Origin: Podochytrium sp. JEL0797
Lineage: Eukaryota; Chytridiomycota; Chytridiomycetes; Chytridiales; Chytriomycetaceae
Assembly (NCBI GenBank): GCA_027596195.1
Contig: JADGJG010000601.1
Location: forward strand, 1 to 15,842
DNA: 15,842 bases
Reading direction: 5' to 3'
The notes under the pieces were generated by a model. It worked only from the letters and a program-made list of their open reading frames with translations. It did not search any database and was not told the DNA's origin. The position numbers and the translations under genes were made by a program. Of the stretch, positions 1-9,258 are shown piece after piece. Positions within the stretch are counted from its first letter, which is position 1. The number at the start of each line of letters is the position of its first letter.

Positions 1-11
1 GTGAGCCTGCG

Positions 12-997
12 ATGTGGTCGCGGTCCATTGCCCGTTGTTTCGCGAACAGCCTCAACTCGCACACCATTATCCGGATCTTTTCGTTCGTTGGCTTTGCTCT
101 CCACTAAAGCAATGCAAGAGGGTGTTACTGGCCGGTGGGTGATTTGTTTGCCGTTTCGCTTGTTCGAAACCTGTTGACAGCCATCTGCCCATACAGACAG
201 CTTCAAGCACTGAAACTCGCTGATTTGAAACAGATCATCAGAAGCTGCGGAATCCCAACCTATTCGGCAACAACAAAGGCTGCTCTGACAGCCCGGATTG
301 AGTCCCACCTCCTCTCCGTCTCCCAACAAACACCTCCGACTCATATCCTTGCAATCGACATCGGAGTCGCCAATCTTGGATACATTCTGCTTCGCCGTGA
401 TACCCTTGGCCATTTATCCGCGGTTTCTTGGGCAGTCACGTCCATCGATGGCCTGGATGAATCATACGATCCCGCGCGCCTGGCTGAAAACCTGTCAACA
501 TTTCTGTCAACAACCTTGAATGGCGTTGATCCGAACGACCGAAAAGATATCCATGTTGTGATTGAGCGGCAATCGTGGCGGCCAACCACGTCGTATTCGC
601 AATCGATCGTTCGCTGTGCAGCCGTGGAAGCCATGTTGTTTGGAATGGTCAGCGCGACTGGAATCGCCAAATCGGCATCGGCTGGGCGCGTTGCGGATTG
701 GCATGAGATTCTGAGCCAGGGGCCATCGAAAGCGAAGAAGATCAACGCAATTTATCGCGTTGTAGAGATTCTCGAGAGTGGTGAACGGGTTCACGTGCCA
801 GAGACGTTGTGTCAAGGGTTTCGGTTGGAGAAGAAGAAAGATGACATGGCGGATGCTTTGCTGATTGGGGTCGCTTATTCTGAGGTTGGTTTAAGATTCC
901 GAATGTCCGTTTCTCATTCTTTACTTTAATTCAGTGGTTGACGAACGCGTATCAAAAGGCGCGGGAATTGAATGCATCCGAGGGTCATCCAGCATGA
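12..997 (+). CDS. CCE1: Cce1/Ydc2-type mitochondrial Holliday junction resolvase (3 exons)
   Basis: This family cleaves four-way DNA junctions in mitochondria and helps resolve and segregate mtDNA. Seen in the sequence: a SAP-like helical segment (about residues 26-62), then an RNase H-like core with ILAIDIGVANLG (first catalytic Asp), VVIERQSW (catalytic Glu) and KKKDDMADALL (C-terminal Asp pair), in the order typical of Ydc2/Cce1. The last intron is clear at 885-934 (GTTGGT...TTCAG); splicing gives YSEWLTNAYQKARELN and a stop at 995-997. The large exon has no in-frame ATG before the core, so the start must lie in an upstream exon. ATG 12 opens a presequence-like peptide (MWSRSIARCFANSLNS). 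The best-fitting first intron is 87-200 (phase 0, ending in ACAG), giving about 273 residues. An alternative 83-196 is also in frame. Family and catalytic core are secure; the first exon is inferred. Confidence 0.85.
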
Positions 998-1184
998 AAA
1001 ACTTCATTCAAAATTCTTCGTTATTTAATAAAAGCTATTTTTGCGCCATTTTAGTAAAAATATACATGAGAATTGAGCCGAGGTATCAATCTTGGTATCT
1101 ATCTTCTGCAAATTTTTCATCCAACCGTTTGTTTTAATCATCCTGAGTGGTCGCGCGTTTGCAACGATATAATTTATCTTACAA

Positions 1185-1603
1185 ATGCATATAGTTCTGT
1201 TCACTGCCATCGCAGCACTCGTATCTGCTGTCCCCGCTTTACCGCGCCGTGCGCCTTCTGCCATCTCTGATTGGGAGACCTGCTGAGCACGAACTGAGTT
1301 CTTCCTTGCGGCGGCGATGGCAGTGAAAAGTTTGGTGGCCCAGAATCAGTTTCCATGCACACGATCCCGTCGAATAATCGGCCATCCGTTCTAGATCCGG
1401 TCACTGGCTTTGGTTGCGTTCCGAACGCTTTGGGTAGCTTGATAATGACGAGTGAATACATGTCAGTCGAGTTGTGTGCCCAGGCTGCAAGGATGTCGAT
1501 CATGTTTCCGACTGACGGTTACAAAATGGGTTTAAACGACGGGAACGAATGTTGTGCTGGTCTATCGTTCAACATGCCCGGTGGGTCGTGTTTGATTTCA
1601 TGA
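1185..1603 (+). pseudogene. Relic of a secreted WSC-domain protein
   Basis: ATG 1185 opens a signal-peptide-like stretch (MHIVLFTAIAALVSAVPALP) followed by RRAPSAISDWETC and a stop at 1284. A second frame, open from 1298 to 1603, resembles the end of one WSC repeat (PCGGDGSEKFGGPESVSM) and then most of a second (FGCVPNALGS, MSVELC, YKMGLNDGNECCAG). WSC domains are cysteine-rich carbohydrate-binding modules common in fungal wall sensors and secreted enzymes. The body of the first repeat is missing between the two pieces, the frame shifts, and cysteines are lost (CGG reads FGG; the ECYCG-like motif reads ECCAG). I therefore call a pseudogene with an internal deletion. An unusual spliced gene is the alternative, but there is almost no room for an intron between the pieces. 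No function is expected. Confidence 0.55.
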
Positions 1604-1717
1604 GCGGGAAATGCGAATTATCGCGAACTCCTCCGCCTATATCAATAGTGCCTCAAAACAAGTAGAAATAACGGTTGTTTACTCTACTTCTTTATTCTAT
1701 CTTATTCTCCACCTCGT

Positions 1718-4700
1718 TTATACCACGGCGCCTTCCGAAAGCCTCTGCGACTTTCTCAACACTTCTTGGTTTCTCGCCATGGCACGATCAATCACCCCAC
1801 GCGACCCAAAATCGCGAATCGTGATGGTCAACTTGGTGATATGATGGTTTTTGGCCATCGTCTTGGCCAGGAAGGCTTCGGCATCCGATCCAGCAGACAG
1901 ATTCTGGTTCGCAAGCATCAATTCGCGTAAGGACTTGTTGTTGGCCAAACCCAAAGCAATGGCTTTGATTCCGGCGGGCCCGATGGAGTTACGTTCAAGG
2001 TTGAGAACTTGCAGAGTGGTGTTGGTTTGCAAGGCCTGGAATACAAATGAAGTTCAGAAATTGTACTCTCATCTTCGATTTACTCACACTTCCGAGTTCA
2101 ACGGCCGCCTGTGTGCCAAACTTGACATTGGTTAAATTGACGCTCGTCACATGCATGTTCTCAGCTAGCGCCTTGCACAGGGCAACCATGTTGGCCGGCG
2201 TCAGAATCTGGCAGTTCTTCAAATCCACCACCGTCACCGACGCGTCATTGTCATTGATGTCTTGGATCAGCTTCAAGATTTCAGAAGTATTGCGTTTCGC
2301 GGCGGAAACTGGGGGTGGCAGGGGTTTGTTGAAGAAGGACCTCCATCCGGACGAGCTGCGACGGTCCATGACGGGCGGAGGGGCCATGTATTCAGCAGAC
2401 GCGTCTCGAGCTGGCTCTTCTTCCGCGATTGTGATCGGTTTGACCTTGGTTGGCGTCGCGGGCTTCGTGTTGCTTCCCAAGAACCAGCTGAGAACACTAC
2501 GAATTTTGAAAAAGAACATAAATTCATAGGCGAAAGCAAATCAAGAAACGAAAAGCGAATGTACCTTCTTCGTTTGTCGGTAGTTTGGCTCGAGAATCGG
2601 GATCCGCGGGTGGGCTCGGACGCGCGTTTGTCAACGATTTGACCAGGGATTGGCTCCTCTTTGATATCGCCCGCTGGCAGCATACCAGATTCGACCGACT
2701 TGCTGATGACAGCGACAGGGAAAACGGGTTCTTCGGGTTTCACACCCACGACAGGTTCAAGCAGGACAGCAACTTCCACAGTAGGAGGAGTGACTTCCGT
2801 CTTGTCCGTACGAGAAACGGCAACGGGTACCTCGACAATCTCTGCTATAGATTCGGCAACGTGTTGCGAGACCGCCACAACTGGAATCTCCTCCACAACG
2901 ACTGCCAGTTCCTCTTCCCGTCCGACAACCGCAGAGACAGACTCATCGATGACATCGACTACTATCAATATTATCGGTTAGTTAAGCGAGGATTAATACG
3001 GGGGTGAATGGCGAAAAAGTACCTCCAGTCTCGGCCGAGGCAATGACCGTCTGAACTTCAATCAACGAAGTTGACACATCTGCAACAGTCGTATCCGACT
3101 CGGCGACCTCAACGACGAGTACTTCTTCCATAACAGCATCCTTCGATTCAATGACTGCGCCAAAAGCAACAACGAATTCCTCCACTTGGGTATCGAGCCG
3201 TGGAACCTCCTGCGCGGAAACGATATCGACGCTTCCAGCCCCCTCTGCGACCACCTCGCTTGCATTGACAACCGACTCGGCTGGAAGCTCCGACACAACT
3301 TCTGCAGATTCCACAACAATCGTTTCCTCCAAAATGGCACTAACATCATCACCCGGACCAGCGCATTCGGACGGAAGAGCATCAATCATAACTGTCGTAT
3401 TCTCTTCGACAGCGGTCGCATCTTCTGCATCGGCATCGGACACAATAATCAGAGGGACTTTTGGAAGGGCATCTACCTCTGGAGTGGTCTCAACCACGGT
3501 GACGACGGTTTCAGAATGAATCCAGATCGCATCATTCTCAACTGCCAAGGCAATCTCAGTCGCGATACTCGACTCCAAAACATCGACTTCGGAAACGAGC
3601 ACAGTTTCAATCGTCGTGAATTCTTCCACAACGACCTCGGCAACGTCTGGAACGGCCGATTCGTCGAGTTCATTCAAAACAACCGATTCGGAAACGACCT
3701 CGGTGGTTTCGATAATGACAGCCTCTTCGAGCACCTCAGCAACTATTAAACACGCATTTAGAATTTGCATGACTTCGGGAGGTCAAAGCAGGAAATACGC
3801 ACCACGCTCCGTGTGGGAAACGGGAACTTCACTCAAAGACACTTCCGACACCTCCTCAATCAGAACGACCACACCATCCTCAACGGCATCCACAGAACCG
3901 AAAGACGCGTCCGCAACAGCATCGTTGGATTCCGTCAACACGAGAGCCACGTCGCGCGAAACCTCCTCGGACGGAACAACACTCGTTTCGACCACCACAA
4001 CTTCTTCCACGTTGGCGAATCCTTCAGCCTCGGAATCAGAAGCAAGGAAGGTCTCCACAGTCACAACCTCCTCGACTCGCACTTCCGTCACACCCACGCC
4101 AAATTCACTGGGAATCGTGTGAACAAGCTCCGTTGTTTCAACCACAACAACCTCCTCCACGATTCTCACAACTCCCAAAGAACCGGCATAATCGGCTGGA
4201 AGGAGTTCAACAGTCTCTTCAACGGTTGTAGTTGTCGTGCTCTCGACATTTTCAGATTCGCGAGCGACACTCCCGCACGTTGACACATCCCGAGCAATCA
4301 CCACTTCGCTCACAGCCTTGGTACCCTCCAACGCGATATCCCTTACTCCTGCATCCCCCTTGACTTCATCTCCGTGTGGAACCACACACTCCTCCGTAAC
4401 TTCCACAAACTCTTGCACGATCGTTTCTGAAACCGCTGCGTCGCCAACGGGAGACAAATCTTCTTCAATCGTCTCTTCAATCACGAATTCCATTGAATCG
4501 GAGTCCACGGGGCTTCCAACTTGAGCTGCGACGGCTTCTTCGGTCAGGTACTCGATGGTTTCGATGACGACCGTTTCTTCCACGAATTTCACAACTGGTC
4601 GAAACGGGTGCGAAAAGGGTAAGTGTTTGCAAATTCATTCTTTGGGGGGGGGGGGGGGGGGTTAATTTACCTTCGATGCTGAACGCTTCGCCAAGCTCGG

Positions 4701-5473
4701 AGGCAACGACAGTCTCGGTCACGACCTCCTCCGACTCAGCAACAACAGTCTCCTCCTGAATGTCACGAGCGGTCAAATCTGGGAAAATGAAAGTGTGAGT
4801 GCCAAAAAAAAATAACAGAAACGAGAACACGTACTTGTTTCCATCTCGTTTGACGTCTCAACCACGACGTTTTCGTCTACCACGATTTCAGTCACGTTGG
4901 CGGAGGAGCCAATGTCAACAGGAAGCTCGTCCTCGGATACTTGACTGGTTTCTTGAATGACCAAGAGAGTGCTGGAAGCCGCGCCTGTTCACCAAGAAAC
5001 GACAATGAGAACTCGACCAGTTTTGAAACCCTGAACGCACCCGATTCCATCGTGGATTCGATTTCTCCCTCTTCGAGAACAGATCCAGACCCACTCAGCT
5101 CCTTCAATCGCGCCTCCGAATCGTCAGGTTCCACCTCACCCGCCACAACAACCTCCTCCACCTGCGCCTTAAACACACTCTTATCCTCTTTCATCTCCCA
5201 TCGCTTCTTGACCTGCTCCACCCACTCAGAATACGTGAGCATCACATCCACCCCGTTTCCAACCACAGCAATCACCACAACCGTCATATTGTCGCGTCCG
5301 TATCCCGTCGTGTTGGTGTCATCAGCAAGACAATATTCCATCATGAGTTCGCAAATCTCGCTCAAGGTTTTGTCTTCTGAAATCTTGGCCATGACGAAAT
5401 CGACGACTTCGTCGTTGGACATGCAATCCCAGATTCCTGAAGGAGTGGATAGGGAAAAAAATAGATCAGCAAT

Positions 5474-5507
<34 letters not shown>

Positions 5508-6678
5508 GGGGGGGGTGCTTTTGAATTGAGCTGGCCGAAAACTCACCATCGCATGCAACCACCAAAAAGTCATCCTCCTTGGGGACCAACTCTCTTGACA
5601 TAATGTCCGGATTCACCGTCACGGCTTGGTCCTCGGGTCCCAGTTCCGTGTTTTTCTTAAATTCGAAGTCTCCCACGGCCCGGCTGAGGGCGAGGTTTCC
5701 TGTGTATATTGGAAGTTGGATTTTTTAGCATGAATGACTGCGCATGAAAGAACGAAAACGCGAGTGAGAAAAAAGCAAACCATTCACGCGTTTGGATTCA
5801 ACATATCCACCAGCGGCCACGATTCTCGCGCTTTCGCCTGAGTTTCGAGGTTTGTATTAAAAAGATATTCACAAGAATAAATACGCTGATGGAATACGAA
5901 ATGAGTTCATACCGTCGTTCGTTGGTTTGTGATCATCGGAGAGGGCCACCGCGTTTCCTTGGCTTGACAACACGGCACGACTGTCTCCTGCGTTTCCACA
6001 ATAGAGCATCATTTTGTCAGTGACTAGGACAGTGACGGCTGTACATCCGACATCAGGGTTCGGGTCATCTGTTTGAAACACGAATTCACGTGTCAGCCAA
6101 CTCGGCACTGAAATCCCCACGAAATCTACAGCCCCCTTACCCGCCCTCAACGCAACATCTGTCTCCAAGAATCCGTTCTTGATGGCCGCTCGGTAGTTTC
6201 CCTTCGTAAATTCGGGGTCTTGGATAATTTTGTTGTGCAGGTGCTTTTCGGAATATTCTGCGACTGAGGACCCGCCGTGGCCGTCATATACCGCAAAGAA
6301 CGAGTGTCTGGTGGATTAAAGTTGTATTAGAAAGGTGTCTGGAACGAAAAACAACGATCGAATCAAATGGGGCTTCTCTGATGATTCGAGAAGTCCGCTC
6401 GCTCTGTCCAATGAGCAGCCCAGTGGCAGACCAGTCCCATTCATAACCAATCGTTTGGCTTCAAACTACTCAATGCGGTGGCCACGATTTTACCTTGGAT
6501 GCTTGGCATCGGAGTCCTCGGAGTTGTCTTCACCGTCCAACAAATTGAGGATGGTTGCATGTGCATCCTCCATGGTGTTTCGCCAGCCCTGCATCGACGA
6601 CACTGCATAGAGAAAGCGGTCGTCTCCGCCATTGGCAGTGCTCTTGTCGGTGATGGGAGCGGAAAGCGATGATCCCAT
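1718..6678 (-). CDS. PP2C phosphatase fused to acidic repeats and a tropomodulin-like LRR domain
   Basis: Exons: 6678-6494, 6307-6141, 6068-5913, 5837-5781, 5699-5547, 5436-5041, 4984-4835, 4778-4671, 4594-3803, 3742-3023, 2961-2565, 2496-2088, 2035-1718; 4008 bases, 1335 residues, in frame through all 12 introns. Residues 1-310 form a Ptc2/3-like PP2C Ser/Thr phosphatase with the usual metal and phosphate residues: [52 protein letters not shown] and [10 protein letters not shown]. Start ATG 6678 gives MGSSLSAP, a possible myristoylation signal. About residues 330-1090 are Val/Glu/Ser-rich with repeated [12 protein letters not shown] motifs and are probably disordered. From about 1163 to 1328 lies a tropomodulin-like C-terminal LRR domain ([56 protein letters not shown]). 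Tropomodulins cap actin pointed ends. An actin-targeted phosphatase is inference; no N-terminal tropomyosin-binding part is seen. Upstream neighbour mtSSB is on the same strand, 0.7 kb away. Confidence 0.85.
2565..4984 (-). repeat. Protein-coding repeats: Val/Glu-rich tail spread over exons 7-11
   Basis: Translated exons 7 to 10 reuse a degenerate unit of roughly 12 residues: two acidic residues, three or four Val/Ile/Ala, then Glu-Thr or Glu-Ser. Examples are [60 protein letters not shown] and [12 protein letters not shown]. Several exons open with the same kind of motif shortly after the splice site, and introns 2-10 are all phase 1. This suggests growth by exon and unit duplication. The composition leaves long open frames on the opposite strand (Ser/Thr-rich or Arg/Asn/His-rich), which are not genes. 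Confidence 0.7.
4644..4661 (+). repeat. G18 homopolymer in intron 8 of the phosphatase gene
   Basis: A run of 18 G on the plus strand is C18 on the coding strand, starting nine bases inside the intron whose 5' splice site is GTAAAT at 4670. Run length is the same in copy B. Confidence 0.97.
5475..5515 (+). repeat. (GT)15 microsatellite plus G9 run in intron 5 of the phosphatase gene
   Basis: Fifteen GT units (5475-5504) are followed by AT and nine G (5507-5515). On the coding strand this reads as a C run and then CA repeats between the GTGAGT donor at 5546 and the acceptor at 5437. Lengths are identical in copy B. Confidence 0.97.
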
Positions 6679-6890
6679 CAAGTTTTGATTGGAAAAAAAT
6701 CAAAAACAAAAACGCCACTTGGCACGTGCGGATTGCGTGTGGATGCTCTCATAAGAATGTTAAAGAAGATGGTTAGAATAGATTCTTGTGGATGAATTAC
6801 CGCAGAGAGTGGGTATGAAAGTTATGCGTGTCTTGCACCAACACACCCTTATTTTAAACTTAAGCTCCATAAAAAGAAAAAATTCACTGC

Positions 6891-6937
6891 GATTGAGCGG
6901 CAATCGTGGGGGCCATGTACATCCTATTTGCAATCGA
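6891..6937 (+). pseudogene. Relic fragment of the Cce1-like resolvase gene (copy A)
   Basis: These 47 bases align without gaps to 560-606 of the resolvase gene with 40 matches, including an unbroken 19-base block. The read-out IERQSWGPCTSYLQS parallels IERQSWRPTTSYSQS, around the catalytic Glu. Weak, gapped similarity may continue to about 6965. There is no intact frame for the rest of the protein, so it is a dead fragment. The match is too long and too in-frame to be chance, but it is short. Confidence 0.65.
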
Positions 6938-7142
6938 AGCTGAAACCATTTGGTCAGATCTACTTCGGCCGCCGGCCTGCAAAATCGATGAGCGGGGTAA
7001 ATGTCCAAGTCCCTGCGACGCTCTTAGCGTTTCCGAGATGCTTGATGTAACATGCGAATTTCATGAAAGGCGAAAGCAGTTTGGACCAAAACGCGTGTTT
7101 CAATAATTTGAGGCCACCAATTTGTGACTTCACTTCCCTCTT

Positions 7143-7162
7143 TTCTTGTTCTCAAACAAGAA
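7143..7162. repeat. Perfect 8-base inverted repeat, 4-base loop (copy A)
   Basis: TTCTTGTT, CTCA, AACAAGAA. It could form a small hairpin or be a dyad binding site. It is AT-rich, lies in non-coding DNA downstream of mtSSB, and may be fortuitous. Confidence 0.4.
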
Positions 7163-7399
7163 CAGGAATTTAAATCGCAGGAAGAGATCCAAGCGTGAGA
7201 TAAACGCAAGAGAGTTTGGTTCCCTTTTCCTCTCTGGATTATTGAGTTCGCTGCCGGAATCCTCCCCTTTCCTTTAAGTATCCCCTAAGTTGCATAAAGA
7301 GGGTAAACGTAAAAATGGTGGTGAAATGGGCGTTGTCACTTGTCAGATTTAAAATAATATTCATTCCCACTGCAATCAATTAAAAAAAATGGTTGATGC

Positions 7400-8032
7400 C
7401 TACTCGGCAGAATCAAGAGAAAGACCATGCACAGCCGTTTCAGTTTCTTCCTTGGTTTTTGGGACGGCTGGTTTGAGAACGTTCACACTCTCTGTAATGC
7501 GTTTCGTTAGAGAATACTGTATAAATACGTAAAAACGAGAACTCACCAGCAACTAACTGCGTGTACGTCCTCCCACTCTCGGATTTCCAATAATGCAATC
7601 TCCCCTCAACGCTCACCAATGCCCCTGTGTCAACCCGAAGTGTGCTTCCCGGAGTGTACTTCCAGAGAATGTTACTGAAATCCTTAATTGTGTGCCACTC
7701 GACTTGAGACTCCCACGTCGTGCTGTTCGCACGTTTGAAACGGTTGTTGGAGGCGACGGAAAACGACCAGACACCACGGGGCGGAGCAGTTGTTGGGGCA
7801 GCGGCCTGCCCTTCCTTCGGGAAGAATGGCTTGAACTCTGGGGTTTGGCCGACGTATCCGATGAGGGAGACCTTGTTTTTTGTAACAAAACCTGAAGAGG
7901 ATAATAGGCTTCAGCGGTTGGGTGAACAAAAGGGGTTCATTTACTTTTGGCGCAGGTAAGCTGCATCGGATGATAGCTTGGAAGCGCTCGGTTAGAGCTA
8001 TTGGTGATCAACGACGACAGAAGGCAATTCAT
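7400..8032 (-). CDS. RIM1: Mitochondrial single-stranded DNA-binding protein (copy A)
   Basis: This protein coats single-stranded mtDNA during replication and repair. Exons: 8032-7945, 7891-7547, 7491-7400; 525 bases, 174 residues, in frame. The first exon gives a presequence-like N-terminus (MNCLLSSLITNSSNRALPSY) and joins at AAA|A to SFVTKNKVSLIGYVGQTPEF, the first strand of the OB fold. Further SSB hallmarks follow in order: WSFSVASNNRFK, WESQVEWHTIKDF, GSTLRVDTGALVSVEGRLHY and GRTYTQLVAESVNVL. The tail is short and acidic, ending in LDSAE. Splice sites are GTAAAT/TTCAG and GTGAGT/TACAG. Length and fold order fit the family. The same strand carries the phosphatase gene downstream, and the putative uS11m gene lies upstream in divergent orientation. 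The second copy of the gene is complete. Confidence 0.9.
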
Positions 8033-8076
8033 TTCGGAGTGAGAAAAGTTACCGCTCTCGCATGTTTGATGCCGAA

Positions 8077-8084
8077 AATTTATA
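8077..8084 (-). promoter_or_regulatory. TATA-like box upstream of mtSSB (copy A)
   Basis: TATAAATT on the minus strand sits 45 bases before the mtSSB start codon. A four-codon upstream ORF (ATG at 8063, Met-Arg-Glu-Arg-stop) lies between the box and the start and would reduce translation if included in the transcript. Confidence 0.4.
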
Positions 8085-9258
8085 CCCTTGCGAATCGGGG
8101 CTCAATGGGCACAATTTTGCCCTTCAAAAATTTTCACATCGCGAACAAGTTTACCCCTTTGATCGACGCTTGGAGGTCATTCCCAACTTTCACTTGAACT
8201 GTTTAAGTTTAGTTTTTTGGCGTCTTTCTGATTCGATTTGGAAATGCTCGGAAACCCGCGGGAACACAGCTTTGTTTTCGCCCGACTTAAAGAACCGCTT
8301 TGTTGGAAGCCTGGCTAATGTTCTTGCAGTCGTTGAACCGCACTCCACTCAATCTTCCTTCACTGCCGACCCGGTGAAAAACAATTCTCGCTTCTACGTT
8401 CCCGCCCTCTTCATTTTCCCTGTTGCTGGTAAGTTCACTTTGTCCGCATCACTATCAGCTCCAAATGCATTCGGGATAAAAGTCGACGATATCCCAGCCA
8501 CGGTACAACTCCCATCGCCTCTTCCTTCCTTGATATTCACCCACAAAAATCAATATTTTCTTGATTATCGGCCTGTTGAACTGCGAATTTCAGACATTGG
8601 CGCAAGTGCAATTGTTCAATGTTTTGAAATCTCTACAATCCGGCTCTTCTCCCCGCCTTAGTCTTTTCTCAGCTCCTCGTTGAGGTGGGATATTTTCAAA
8701 TTCCCGCGAAACTCGCTAGCCTCCATCAAATGTCAATCCTGCTTCGGAACTGTAACTTTTTTAGATCGCAGTGTATTGCGTGAGCCACCATCGCAGTGTC
8801 GCCGGCCCGTGAAACAAGAATTCAAGTCTCACGTCTTCTCCTTGACTCCCTTTCTGTTCCCTCCAGTACCCTTCGCGCCCACCCACATCCCATAACATCA
8901 TTTCCATCACACGCCTCTCAGCACAACTCCACTCCTTCGGTGCACATATTTTATTTAAATTTTCTAACAGTTTGGGGTCCCATCCATTGGCAACACATAG
9001 AAAACCGACTTCCCAGCGCCTTTAAGCCTCTCTGCTGCCGCCCATTTCGGTTTAAAGGAGGTCGTTTCGGCATTATTGAAGAGAAAATGGCCGCGGCAAA
9101 TCTCAAGTTCCAGGTCGGAGTGAGAAAGGAAACGGAATTGGCGCGGAGAATTTCGTGTGTAACCGCTCGACCCTTTCAGTTTGACCCCTTGGAAGGTTTG
9201 CCAAACAAAAGTCGGAATCACACAGAAGCGAGCGCTCCAAAAACACTCCAAAAACAAG
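8085..9258. other. 1.2-kb stretch without a recognised gene (copy A)
   Basis: The longest open frame is 8062-8661 (+, 199 codons). Its translation matches no family I know, and it overlaps the mtSSB promoter. Another frame at 8796-9407 (+) and its reverse partners overlap the start of the next gene and look random. The region probably holds the divergent promoters of mtSSB and the putative uS11m gene, and possibly an unrecognised exon ending at the GTAAGT donor-like site near 8430. Confidence 0.4.

Larger units (their letters stand above)
6679..7399. other. Spacer between phosphatase start and mtSSB stop (copy A)
   Basis: No gene is supported here. Short open frames of 60-82 codons on both strands show no family motifs and lack coding character. 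The spacer should contain the phosphatase promoter (the first 200 bases upstream of 6678) and the mtSSB 3' end. It also contains a resolvase gene relic (6891-6937) and a short inverted repeat (7143-7162), listed separately. Confidence 0.6.

Noticed and set aside
1201..1503. A 100-codon minus-strand frame
   Set aside because: It is the antisense shadow of the WSC relic, whose plus-strand frame carries the recognisable domain pattern.
3616..4283. Long plus-strand open frames (for example 3616-4122 and 3765-4283) opposite the phosphatase tail
   Set aside because: They are mirror images of the Val/Glu-rich coding repeats: biased codons leave the opposite strand free of stops. They have no motifs and cross the splice sites of the real gene.
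5475..5515. Simple repeats as a telomere or CRISPR-like array
   Set aside because: It is a plain dinucleotide microsatellite with a short G run inside an intron; there are no spacers and no telomeric unit.
4941..5603. A 220-codon plus-strand frame with a Ser/Thr-rich first half and a run of Val-Cys pairs
   Set aside because: It is antisense to phosphatase exons 5 and 6, and the Val-Cys run is the GT microsatellite of intron 5.
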